From assembly GCA_964403075.1 (NCBI GenBank), contig CAYOEV010000036.1, positions 1 through 15,983 of the forward strand: 15,983 nt of DNA. Direction: 5' to 3'. Of this stretch, positions 7,631 to 13,859 are shown in pieces. Position 1 is the first letter of the stretch. Each line of letters opens with the position of its first letter. The translations under genes were made by a program, and so were the position numbers. The notes beneath the pieces were generated by a model. It was given only the letters and a program-made list of their open reading frames with translations, was not told the DNA's origin and searched no databases. This stretch comes from CAYOEV01 sp964403075 (GTDB lineage Bacteria; Bacteroidota; Bacteroidia; Cytophagales; Cyclobacteriaceae).

Positions 7631-8590
7631 TTACTTGATCACAAAGCTTCCCTGTCCCATCAGATATTCATCGGTATAGACTTCTACCTGGTGTCGACCT
7701 ACGGCGTATTCACTACCCTTGTCATAAATCAGGCTGATTTTCTGTTTTTTACGGTCATAGAGTATGTCTTTCTTGACTGTAAAAAACAGCTCTCGGCCAT
7801 CTATTGAAAATGAACCTGACCCCCGGGTCACATCAAACAAAACGTTGTTGTCCGGTCCGATCACGCGCACAAGCAGCGACTTACCTTCGATGGGTGCTAC
7901 CTTATTTTCGTCTACAAAAAACTCAATTTTGAGTTTGGCAATATGTCGATTTTTAAACTCGCCTTCCCGTTCACGTCCCCGATCGTTGATCGCGAAGATG
8001 CTCATACCTGAAACGCCAAGTTGAGAGGCCACCCTTACTTTTTGATTCAATTCACTAGTGGTTTCGGCCAGTGAATATATAGAATCGGACAGTACATTTT
8101 TTTCAGTTTTTAACGTAGTATTCTCATCCAGCAACACGGCATTTTGCGCCTTTAATTGTTTGATTTCCTCGTCCTTTAGGAGCAACAGTTCGGTGTATCC
8201 GCCCACTTTGTTCTGCAGTTGGAGAATGAGGTTACGATTGGCCCTGTTGGTGGTAAGCAGCTTGGTTTTTTCGGCGTCGAGTTCGTCACGAATTTTCATC
8301 AGCGTATCTACATCTTGCCCGAGCCGGGTGAGTTCGATGATTTTTCTATCGAGTTCGCTGGAAACGGAATCCAGCTGTAACACCGTATTTGCCAGCTCCT
8401 TGTTGGTGCTTTGGACACTCTCCTTGAGTTGCTGGTTTTGGAAAAAGAAAAATCCTGCTACGGCCAGCAGCACTACCAAAACCCCAATGAAAATGGGTAG
8501 TCGATTTTTATTGGGGTCTTCAACCGGACGGTATTGAGACAGTTCCTTCTCCTGCTGATTTGATTCGTTGTTTGCTTCGTTCGACTCCAT
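7631..8590 (-). CDS. membrane-anchored coiled-coil protein, unknown function
   Basis: This 319-residue protein has a polar, acidic N-terminus (residues 1-30), one transmembrane helix at about 31-50, a long heptad-rich coiled coil (about 52-190) and a C-terminal beta-rich domain (about 195-319) containing 'LLVRVIGPDNNVLFD'. The topology is probably N-in, with the coiled coil and C-terminal domain in the periplasm. From memory, similar proteins occur throughout Cytophagales and are sometimes named 'chromosome partitioning protein' only because of the coiled coil; I would not accept that name. ATG start at 8590. A clean TAGTTTTG promoter element lies 21 bases upstream. The same frame continues open for 47 codons past the stop. 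Confidence 0.85.
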   Translation of the reverse strand: MESNEANNESNQQEKELSQYRPVEDPNKNRLPIFIGVLVVLLAVAGFFFFQNQQLKESVQSTNKELANTVLQLDSVSSELDRKIIELTRLGQDVDTLMKIRDELDAEKTKLLTTNRANRNLILQLQNKVGGYTELLLLKDEEIKQLKAQNAVLLDENTTLKTEKNVLSDSIYSLAETTSELNQKVRVASQLGVSGMSIFAINDRGREREGEFKNRHIAKLKIEFFVDENKVAPIEGKSLLVRVIGPDNNVLFDVTRGSGSFSIDGRELFFTVKKDILYDRKKQKISLIYDKGSEYAVGRHQVEVYTDEYLMGQGSFVIK

Positions 8591-8611
8591 ATGTTGCAGT
8601 GATTAGTAGCA

Positions 8612-8619
8612 CAAAACTA
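8612..8619 (-). promoter_or_regulatory. Bacteroidota-type -7 promoter element for the coiled-coil gene
   Basis: TAGTTTTG on the minus strand matches TAnnTTTG exactly and lies 21 bases upstream of the ATG at 8590. A -33 element is weak (TTCT/TTCG near 8639-8645, inside the methyltransferase 3' end). It implies separate transcription from apaG and the methyltransferase. Confidence 0.5.
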
Positions 8620-8628
8620 AGTGCATTA

Positions 8629-9387
8629 TTAAAAACGAAGAATGAAGTGTTGTTTTTCCATATTTAATTTAGGAAAAATTAACCCCGCCTGAAAAATATC
8701 AACAGTCAAAGGGTAATTACTGTCTGCACATATCTTTTGCCAGCAGTTGGTCATGTCTGCTGACCAGTAGATGTCATGTACCACGATGCACCGCACGTCG
8801 GTTTCTTTCAAGACTGCTAACGTATGTTCAATAGATACACCTCTATGATCGGCATCTAAAAAAACCAGTTGGGGGGCAAATCCCTTGAGTTGGTCTATCA
8901 ATACTTCGCTTAGTCTGCCATGGACTATCTCCGCATTAGGGATGTTCCAGGTCTGAAGATTTTTTTTGGCGATTTGGGCCACGGTATCGATTCCTTCGAT
9001 GCTTCGGGCTTCTTGGCAGCCTCGGGCCAGGTAGCCAAGGGTGTAACCAAGTGAAGTGCCCGTTTCCAGGACCCTATCAACATGAAGGTAACGGGCCAAA
9101 TGATACAGAAGGGCAGCAAATTTTGGGCGGCAGGGAGAAGAAGCGGCCTCCTTTCCAAGCATGGTGCGATGGTCCGTCCCGTGCTTGAAATCGAACAGGT
9201 CTAAGCCCTCAACAGATGATTTTTGCACGTTTCGGGTCGCCTCAATGTCATTGAACCTAAACTTTTGTGAGGGAAGGAGTACTTTCCGGTGCAAGCCATA
9301 TACAAATGGCGAGTGCAACAACCATGGCCCACTGGCCCGAAAAAGATATTCAACGTATTTACGCGACGTGTAAAGCGGGGAGGCCAA
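8629..9387 (-). CDS. class I SAM-dependent methyltransferase
   Basis: This 252-residue protein has the Rossmann methyltransferase core: motif I 'VLETGTSLGYTLGYLA' (about 106-121), an acidic 'EGID' after the second strand (131-134) and 'LVFLDADHRG' (174-183), which resembles the FIDADK region of O-methyltransferases. 'VVHDIYWSADM' (202-212) follows. The N-terminal 'HSPFVYGL' segment (25-32) is typical of a Bacteroidota group of these enzymes. The substrate is unknown. The only possible start is TTG at 9387, which directly follows the apaG TAA in the same frame with no gap; the next in-frame ATG is at residue 76, within the conserved part. Coupled translation (termination-reinitiation) with apaG is likely. 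Confidence 0.88.
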   Translation of the reverse strand: MASPLYTSRKYVEYLFRASGPWLLHSPFVYGLHRKVLLPSQKFRFNDIEATRNVQKSSVEGLDLFDFKHGTDHRTMLGKEAASSPCRPKFAALLYHLARYLHVDRVLETGTSLGYTLGYLARGCQEARSIEGIDTVAQIAKKNLQTWNIPNAEIVHGRLSEVLIDQLKGFAPQLVFLDADHRGVSIEHTLAVLKETDVRCIVVHDIYWSADMTNCWQKICADSNYPLTVDIFQAGLIFPKLNMEKQHFILRF

Positions 9388-9774
9388 TTAGTTCAGTCGG
9401 AAAGGCACAATCAAAGAAAAGGCCGGTATGGTAACATTGAAGGGCTTACCATCCACCAGCCGCTCCACAGAGTAGAATCCGGACATCTTTCCCAGTCCCG
9501 ATTTTAAGTTACAACCTGAAACGTAGCGGTGAATTTCTCCAGGTTCAATTACGGGCTGCTTACCTACGACACCATCTCCATTGATCTCACGTGTCTTTTG
9601 CGCAGCATCCTCAATTTTCCAGTGGCGGGTCAATAGCTTAATGGTGTGGTTACTGAGGTTGTGTATGGTGACCTGGTAAGTAAAAACATAATGATTCTGT
9701 GCCGGACTTGAGTATTCTGGCATGTATTCCGTTTCAACGGTTACCTTCACACCTTCGGTAGTTGCAGCGGTCAT
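9388..9774 (-). CDS. apaG: ApaG protein (DUF525 family)
   Basis: This 128-residue protein covers a full ApaG fold, a fibronectin-III-like beta sandwich. The family signature is clear: 'YVFTYQVTIHNLS', 'LLTRHWKIEDA', 'GVVGKQPVIEPGE' and 'YVSGCNLKSGLGKMSGFY'. Its molecular function is poorly defined; in enterobacteria apaG is linked genetically to Co2+/Mg2+ sensitivity, which is a naming convention rather than a proven role here. ATG start at 9774. The nearest promoter match (TATAATTG, 9786-9779) ends only 4 bases before the ATG. The stop is immediately followed, in frame, by the TTG start of the methyltransferase. It is divergent from ung. Confidence 0.93.
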   Translation of the reverse strand: MTAATTEGVKVTVETEYMPEYSSPAQNHYVFTYQVTIHNLSNHTIKLLTRHWKIEDAAQKTREINGDGVVGKQPVIEPGEIHRYVSGCNLKSGLGKMSGFYSVERLVDGKPFNVTIPAFSLIVPFRLN

Positions 9775-9790
9775 GCAACAATTATAGTTG
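9761..9790 (+). promoter_or_regulatory. candidate promoter for ung
   Basis: GTTG (9761-9764), 18 bases, then TATAGTTG (9783-9790) resembles TTTG-N19-TAnnTTTG with one mismatch in each part. It would start transcription near 9796 and leave a leader of about 50 A-rich bases before ung. The -33 part lies inside the 5' end of apaG. Confidence 0.35.
9779..9786 (-). promoter_or_regulatory. candidate -7 element for apaG, very close to the start codon
   Basis: TATAATTG matches TAnnTTTG at 7 of 8 positions and is separated from the apaG ATG by only TTGC. If used, transcription would start at or next to the ATG, giving a leaderless or nearly leaderless mRNA. It overlaps the oppositely oriented element at 9783-9790. 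No good -33 element is seen. Confidence 0.3.
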
Positions 9791-9846
9791 GTTTACCTTA
9801 TTAAAATAAAAAAAAAATCTAACAGATTTCTTAAAACCACGGAGAA

Positions 9847-10509
9847 ATGAATGTGAAAATAGAGTCGGGTTGGGGTGAGCGGTTGGTGCATTATTTCGAA
9901 CAGGCCTCTTTTTTGCAATTGAGAGACTTTGTTCGGGAAGAATACCGTACCCAAACTGTTTTCCCACCACCGGCAGCCATTTTTCATGCCTTTGATGCCT
10001 GCCCCTTCGATCAAACGCGTGTGGTGATCTTAGGACAAGATCCATACCATGGCCCGGGGCAGGCGCACGGTTTGGCATTTTCAGTTAAGGATGGAATTTC
10101 CATCCCCCCCTCACTGAGGAATATTTACAAGGAACTACAATCAGATTTAAACCTGACACCGCCTCGCTCGGGTGACCTTACGCGTTGGGCCCGGCAGGGT
10201 GTATTGTTGTTGAATGCCACGCTCACTGTCCGCGCCCACCAGGCCGGTGCGCATCAGGGCAGGGGATGGGAGGAATTTACAGATACAGCCATAAAGGTGT
10301 TGGCAGAAGAGAAGAAACACCTGGTATTCATGCTTTGGGGGTCCTATGCACAGCGAAAGGGTGCCTTTGTAGATGATCAAAATCACCTGGTATTGAAAGC
10401 CCCACACCCAAGTCCACTCTCTGCTTCCAAAGGCTTTTTGGGCTGCAAACATTTCAGTAGGGCCAACGCCTATTTGGATAAACACCATGGAACGTTTATC
10501 CAATGGTAA
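9847..10509 (+). CDS. ung: uracil-DNA glycosylase, family 1
   Basis: Ung removes uracil from DNA as the first step of base excision repair. This 220-residue protein has the water-activating loop GQDPYHGPGQAHGLAF with catalytic Asp65, Pro66, Tyr67 and His68. It also has the 'LLLNATLTV' strand with Asn123 for uracil recognition, and the minor-groove loop HPSPLS with His187, followed by 'KGFLGCKHFSRAN'. Length and motif spacing match family 1. The start is the ATG at 9847; a GTG at 9853 is a possible alternative that would place the upstream GGAG at better spacing and lose two residues. It is divergent from apaG and followed 46 bases later by a lipoprotein gene on the same strand. Confidence 0.97.
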   Translation: MNVKIESGWGERLVHYFEQASFLQLRDFVREEYRTQTVFPPPAAIFHAFDACPFDQTRVVILGQDPYHGPGQAHGLAFSVKDGISIPPSLRNIYKELQSDLNLTPPRSGDLTRWARQGVLLLNATLTVRAHQAGAHQGRGWEEFTDTAIKVLAEEKKHLVFMLWGSYAQRKGAFVDDQNHLVLKAPHPSPLSASKGFLGCKHFSRANAYLDKHHGTFIQW

Positions 10510-10555
10510 CTGGGGGTATATGCAGCTTCGGGTGTAAGCACATTAAACAGAAAAC

Positions 10556-10963
10556 ATGAAATTATTTTTAAAAATGATAGCTGGGTTGTGGATGGCGTTA
10601 GCCATCTCCTGTGACGATGACGACCAGGCGGACTGTAATGAAAATGTAATTTGTACAGAAGAGTTTCGAGCGGTGACCATACAGGTCATTGACAGCCTGG
10701 ACCGACCCGTTCTGCTCGACAGTTTTCTGACCATTGATTTGCTAACCAGCCTGCCCATTGCAGTGAATAGCACCACGCTCGACGGTTCCTATCCTGTAAT
10801 CACAGATTCAGAAATTGAATTATTGAAATTTTCTGGCACCCCACTGCGATTTCTCGGTTATTTAAATAACGTGCTGAAGGTTCAAGAGGATTTTTTAGTG
10901 GGAAGGGATTGCTGCCATATCGACTATCTGTCGGGCAACCTGGTAGTAGTGATTAATCCTTAA
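10556..10963 (+). CDS. small lipoprotein, probably surface-exported, unknown function
   Basis: This 135-residue protein starts with a lipoprotein signal peptide: Lys2 and Lys6, a hydrophobic core, and lipobox 'LAIS' before Cys19. The cysteine is followed by four aspartates, which resembles the acidic lipoprotein export signal described for surface lipoproteins in Bacteroidota, so the mature protein may be on the cell surface. The remaining ~115 residues look beta-rich and contain paired cysteines (C27, C33 and an adjacent Cys-Cys pair near the C-terminus) that could form disulfides. I recognise no family. It starts 46 bases after ung without a clear promoter, so co-transcription with ung is possible but functionally unexplained. 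Confidence 0.75.
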   Translation: MKLFLKMIAGLWMALAISCDDDDQADCNENVICTEEFRAVTIQVIDSLDRPVLLDSFLTIDLLTSLPIAVNSTTLDGSYPVITDSEIELLKFSGTPLRFLGYLNNVLKVQEDFLVGRDCCHIDYLSGNLVVVINP

Positions 10964-11182
10964 ACTGTGTAGGGATGCTTGGGACCAAACCACGTTCCTC
11001 GCGGTGACTTTCGCCCATTGCTTATGGTTAAGAGCGTGGGTTTTCCCAAATTGCATTTACTTATTTCAGCGGACCAGCCTCGCAGTTTATTGTAAAAAAA
11101 ACGGAAAATGCATCATTTTTCTCATAACTATCAGTCAATCAGCTTGTATAGCTCTTATTTTTTAAGCAATACATAGGTTTAT
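10964..11182 (+). other. intergenic stretch with an imperfect hairpin, no gene seen
   Basis: There is no convincing reading frame here. AAACCACG (about 10986-10993) can pair with CGTGGGTTT (about 11035-11043) with one bulged G, but no T-tract follows, so it is at best a weak terminator for ung and the lipoprotein gene. The last 75 bases are AT-rich and lead into the promoter of the next gene. Confidence 0.4.
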
Positions 11183-11214
11183 TTTGGCCAATTGGGTGAT
11201 TTTTATTACTTTAG
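11183..11214 (+). promoter_or_regulatory. candidate Bacteroidota promoter for the 264-residue unknown gene
   Basis: TTTG (11183-11186), 20 bases, then TACTTTAG (11207-11214) matches TTTG-N19-TAnnTTTG with one mismatch. The transcript would start near 11220, giving a leader of about 40 bases to the ATG at 11259. This is the best two-part promoter match in the window. Confidence 0.5.
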
Positions 11215-11258
11215 GGCATGTCGATAATTACCCGTTACAACCTAAGTTTTTCTTACCA

Positions 11259-12053
11259 ATGGAGACATCTGCAAAACCAGTTATCAAGCTCGATAAGGGT
11301 TACCGTAAATACCGAATCAAGGGGGTAGACCGTGATATAATCGCACGAAAGGGCGGTCCCACTGCTCTACAAATCAAAACCCAGTCCACCTACAAAGAAC
11401 TTCGAAATAACCAACAGGAATTTGGCGCAGCATCGCGCATTGCGAAGAGCCTCCGAAACACCTTTTCTCATGATTTATCTAAAATCTGTGAGACCTACTC
11501 TTCAGGAAAATTGACGGCTCAGTTCAGAAAATTGGCCAAGTTGGAGGAGGGGCCTACCGGACAACGTCCTATTTACGTGACCCGCCATGGCCAGCGGTTA
11601 CAAGGGTTCGAATTCAATCCGGAGTCGCCCTACGATAAGATTTTTGGTGCCAAGTACTATGTGAAGCATGGATCGAGTAAGGACCATTTGATTCTCCATT
11701 TTCCATCCTTTACTCCCCACGAAACCTTTGACTACCCTGAAAATGCGACCAATTTTAAAATCAACGCGCGGTTGGTCGGGTTGTCTGATTTTCATTACAA
11801 TGGCAATACAAAGGTTTATCAACCGGTAAATGAACCCATGCATGGCCAGTTTGATGCTTTCGATACTGGGATGCTTCCGATCTTAAAAATGCCGATGGAT
11901 TCTATCACGGCTCAGTTGAACCTAATGTCGAATGGTTCCCTAGACGGATTGTCTTTATTTCTTATACTGGCTGTGAGCTTTTACCATTTTGAAAGCGGCC
12001 AGTTTGAGCTACTGAACAAAGACAGCTGCATGAGTATCAAACAAGTGTATTGA
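11259..12053 (+). CDS. Bacteroidota-specific protein of unknown function
   Basis: This 264-residue protein starts at the ATG at 11259; an in-frame TTG at 11184 would add 25 residues, but it overlaps the likely promoter. It has no signal peptide or transmembrane helix. The layout is a basic N-terminus ('YRKYRIKG', 'ARKGGPTAL'), a helical part ('ELRNNQQEFGAASRIAKSLR'), then 'RLQGFEFNPESP', 'FPSFTPHETFDYPENATNF' and a hydrophobic C-terminal strand pair. From memory this order resembles a large lineage-specific family of hypothetical proteins in Bacteroidota that share 'KGG...R.N..EFG.A...K.LR', 'L.GF.FN' and 'P.GAT.F'. I know of no assigned function. It stands alone between two gene-poor stretches. 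Confidence 0.8.
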   Translation: METSAKPVIKLDKGYRKYRIKGVDRDIIARKGGPTALQIKTQSTYKELRNNQQEFGAASRIAKSLRNTFSHDLSKICETYSSGKLTAQFRKLAKLEEGPTGQRPIYVTRHGQRLQGFEFNPESPYDKIFGAKYYVKHGSSKDHLILHFPSFTPHETFDYPENATNFKINARLVGLSDFHYNGNTKVYQPVNEPMHGQFDAFDTGMLPILKMPMDSITAQLNLMSNGSLDGLSLFLILAVSFYHFESGQFELLNKDSCMSIKQVY

Positions 12054-12189
12054 TATCCTTTTGAAAAGTGGTGCGTAAAACAATTGATGCATCGATGGGA
12101 CGCTGTTCTTGTGCTATTATGTTTGGTACAATTCGCAAAAAGCCAAACTAGATATAGTGAATTAGAATAATATTTATTGAGGAGAAATG

Positions 12190-12203
12190 GCAACAATTGT
12201 TGC
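12190..12203. repeat. perfect 14-bp palindrome
   Basis: GCAACAATTGTTGC reads the same on both strands with no spacer. It lies 300 bases upstream of the ACMSD gene and 140 bases after the preceding gene. A symmetric dimeric regulator site is one possibility. A half site, GCAACAATT, also occurs just before apaG at 9775-9783. Confidence 0.4.
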
Positions 12204-12497
12204 ATTAGGTAGATGAAATGCCTGAATCCGAAGTACCTGCAGAGGTTCACATGCCCTATTTTGTTGAGTGAGCATGATGACCAGATTGGGACATAGATCA
12301 AAACATTGACGATGATGTGGGACGTAACCTGCTGTCAAACAGATACTTACGCCTCTATGGTTTGGTACAATAGTGACGTGACTTACTTGGCCATGGGAGA
12401 AATTGCATCGGGGTGTCTGTGTTTGGATAGGGCAGAAGACTCCGGTATGGATGCGGCGTCCTGAATGAAGGAGCGCCACTGCAACGATTAGATTCCT

Positions 12498-12505
12498 TAC
12501 TTTTG
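12498..12505 (+). promoter_or_regulatory. -7 promoter element directly in front of the ACMSD gene
   Basis: TACTTTTG matches TAnnTTTG exactly and is separated from the ATG at 12510 by only TTAC. If it is the true promoter, the transcript would begin at or beside the start codon. No TTTG is present 17-23 bases upstream, which weakens the case. Confidence 0.35.
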
Positions 12506-12509
12506 TTAC

Positions 12510-13571
12510 ATGCAACAGTCACTCAAAATTGACATGCACACGCATATCCTGCCAGAAAAGCTGCCAAATTTTGCAGATAAGTTTGGGTATGGTGAATTTA
12601 TTCATCTTTTACATAATAAGCCAGGTTATGCCCTCATGATGAAGGGCGACAAATTCTTCAGGGAAATTGGCGCCAATTGCTGGGATCCGGAATTGCGCAT
12701 TAGGGAGTATGCCGAGCATGACACACAATTACAGGTCGTGTGTACCATACCGGTAATGTTTAGCTATTGGGCAGAGCCCGAGGACACTTTGGACCTTTCC
12801 ATGTTTTTAAATGATCACATTGGCGAGCTGGTGGAAAAGTATCCCAAAAACTATCTGGGACTGGGCACGGTACCCATGCAGGATCCGGGATTGTCAATCA
12901 AGGAATTGGAACGCCTAAAGGGATTAGGCTTCCCCGGTGTGCAGATCGGTTCCAATGTGAATCAGCACAACCTGAGTAAGCCCCGGTTTTTTGAATTTTT
13001 TGAAGCTTGTGAGGAACTGGGCATGGCCCTATTGGTGCACCCTTGGGACATGATGGGTATGGAAGACATGCAAAAGTATTGGCTACCTTGGCTGGTAGGT
13101 ATGCCGGCGGAAACATCCCGGGCTGTGGCCTCCATGATCTTTGGGGGTATTTTCGAACGTTATCCGAAATTGCGCGTGTGTTTCGCGCACGCTGGCGGGT
13201 CGTTCATTGCCACGCTCGGGCGCATGGAGCACGGTTTCAAGCGCAGGCCGGATCTGGTGGCTGTGCACAACACCGTAAACCCAAAGGAGTACCTGGGTAA
13301 ATTCTGGGTAGATAGTATCACCCATGACCCGGTGTACCTGCGATTTGTGTTGGAGCAGATAGGGTCGGATAAAATTTGTCTGGGTTCTGACTATCCTTTC
13401 CCCCTGGGCGATCTAGAAATTGGCCGTTTCATTGAAGAAATGAATCTACCTATCGAAGATCAGGAAAATATCTTTTACCAATCCACACTGGACTGGTTGG
13501 GCTTGGGCGAGGGTCCGCTCGTAGCGCCAGCCAGTCAGAGATCGCTAATGGATGAGTCCCAGCAATCGTAG
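12510..13571 (+). CDS. 2-amino-3-carboxymuconate-6-semialdehyde decarboxylase (ACMSD)
   Basis: ACMSD (EC 4.1.1.45) decarboxylates 2-amino-3-carboxymuconate semialdehyde in the kynurenine/3-hydroxyanthranilate branch of tryptophan breakdown, diverting it from quinolinate and NAD synthesis. This 353-residue protein is a zinc amidohydrolase-fold enzyme. It shows DMHTHILP (metal ligands His10, His12), Arg51 and 'NCWDPELR' in the substrate region, HPWDM (His177), HAGGS (His227), 'LGRMEHG' with Arg238, and 'LGSDYPFPLG' (Asp294). These positions match those I recall for the Pseudomonas enzyme almost one for one, which makes this call firmer than a generic amidohydrolase call. The ATG at 12510 is supported by the family start just before DMHxH. 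No other kynurenine-pathway gene is adjacent. The symbols nbaD and amnD are used for relatives elsewhere. Confidence 0.92.
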   Translation: MQQSLKIDMHTHILPEKLPNFADKFGYGEFIHLLHNKPGYALMMKGDKFFREIGANCWDPELRIREYAEHDTQLQVVCTIPVMFSYWAEPEDTLDLSMFLNDHIGELVEKYPKNYLGLGTVPMQDPGLSIKELERLKGLGFPGVQIGSNVNQHNLSKPRFFEFFEACEELGMALLVHPWDMMGMEDMQKYWLPWLVGMPAETSRAVASMIFGGIFERYPKLRVCFAHAGGSFIATLGRMEHGFKRRPDLVAVHNTVNPKEYLGKFWVDSITHDPVYLRFVLEQIGSDKICLGSDYPFPLGDLEIGRFIEEMNLPIEDQENIFYQSTLDWLGLGEGPLVAPASQRSLMDESQQS

Positions 13572-13859
13572 CATCCGGTATTTATCAATCAGGACGGCAC
13601 GCATGCCATTTTTACTTTTCAATTAATGAAGCGTTGGTGGCACAAAAGGCCACTGGTCGATGTTGGGGCTGCCGCAGCATCCTAAGAATGTCATCACAAG
13701 GATAAGAATCAATCAACTGGGTGCACCAGGCTTTTTCTAGGAGCCGAGGGTCACGTCTGCATGTAACCTCTTGGCATGCAAAATAGGTACGATTCAATTC
13801 ATCATGTTCCGGATTCCCGGGTGATCAGCTGGATAACAGGAATCCGCTTTAAACATACC
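13572..13859. other. gene-free stretch with a hairpin near its right end
   Basis: No reading frame here is convincing. The longest is a minus-strand frame at 13612-13797 (61 codons, TTG start, cysteine- and arginine-rich), which looks like chance. A stem of GTGGC/GCCAC lies around 13635-13653, and an 8-bp inverted repeat at 13810-13846. There is no T-tract typical of a terminator for the ACMSD gene. Confidence 0.4.
13810..13846. repeat. 8-bp inverted repeat upstream of the 126-residue unknown gene
   Basis: CGGATTCC (13810-13817) pairs perfectly with GGAATCCG (13839-13846) around a 21-base loop that itself contains TGATCA. Only CTTT follows, so it is a poor terminator. It could be an operator or leader structure for the gene at 13901. 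Confidence 0.35.

Larger units (their letters stand above)
12054..12509. other. 456-base gene-free stretch with palindrome, short repeat and decayed-looking frames
   Basis: No intact gene is supported. It contains a perfect 14-bp palindrome (12190-12203), an 11-base direct repeat TTTGGTACAAT (about 12122 and 12360), and an SD-like GAGGAG at 12179-12184 just before ATG 12187, which encodes only nine residues. A plus-strand frame from ATG 12213 runs 27 codons to a TAG (near 12294) and then about 55 more codons to a TGA before 12465. A 113-codon minus-strand frame also overlaps. None resembles a family I know. It could be a decayed gene or a regulatory leader of the ACMSD gene. Confidence 0.4.

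Noticed and set aside
8058..8537. 159-codon serine-rich frame on the plus strand
   Set aside because: It is the antisense image of the coiled-coil gene; the Ser/Phe richness comes from complementing Glu/Lys/Leu codons.
9808..9829. A10 tract with AAATCT/AGATTT hairpin, which on the minus strand looks like a stem followed by a long T-run
   Set aside because: The stem is 6 bp and nearly all A-T with a 3-base loop, and no minus-strand gene ends before it. It is better explained as the AT-rich leader of ung.
10104..10110. C7 homopolymer within ung as a possible frameshift or phase-variation tract
   Set aside because: The frame is intact through it and encodes the expected Ile-Pro-Pro-Ser of the family. 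Seven bases in a repair gene give little reason to suspect phase variation.
10147..10503. 118-codon minus-strand frame inside ung
   Set aside because: It is a shadow of ung, which carries every catalytic motif.
12174..12515. 113-codon open frame on the minus strand in a gene-free stretch
   Set aside because: It begins with TTG inside the ACMSD start region and is rich in Cys, His and Pro, without a family pattern or ribosome-binding site. A plus-strand frame covers part of the same bases, so I keep the stretch as unassigned.
13612..13797. 61-codon minus-strand frame between ACMSD and the next gene
   Set aside because: TTG start, no ribosome-binding site, odd composition with several cysteines. 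Chance is the simplest explanation.
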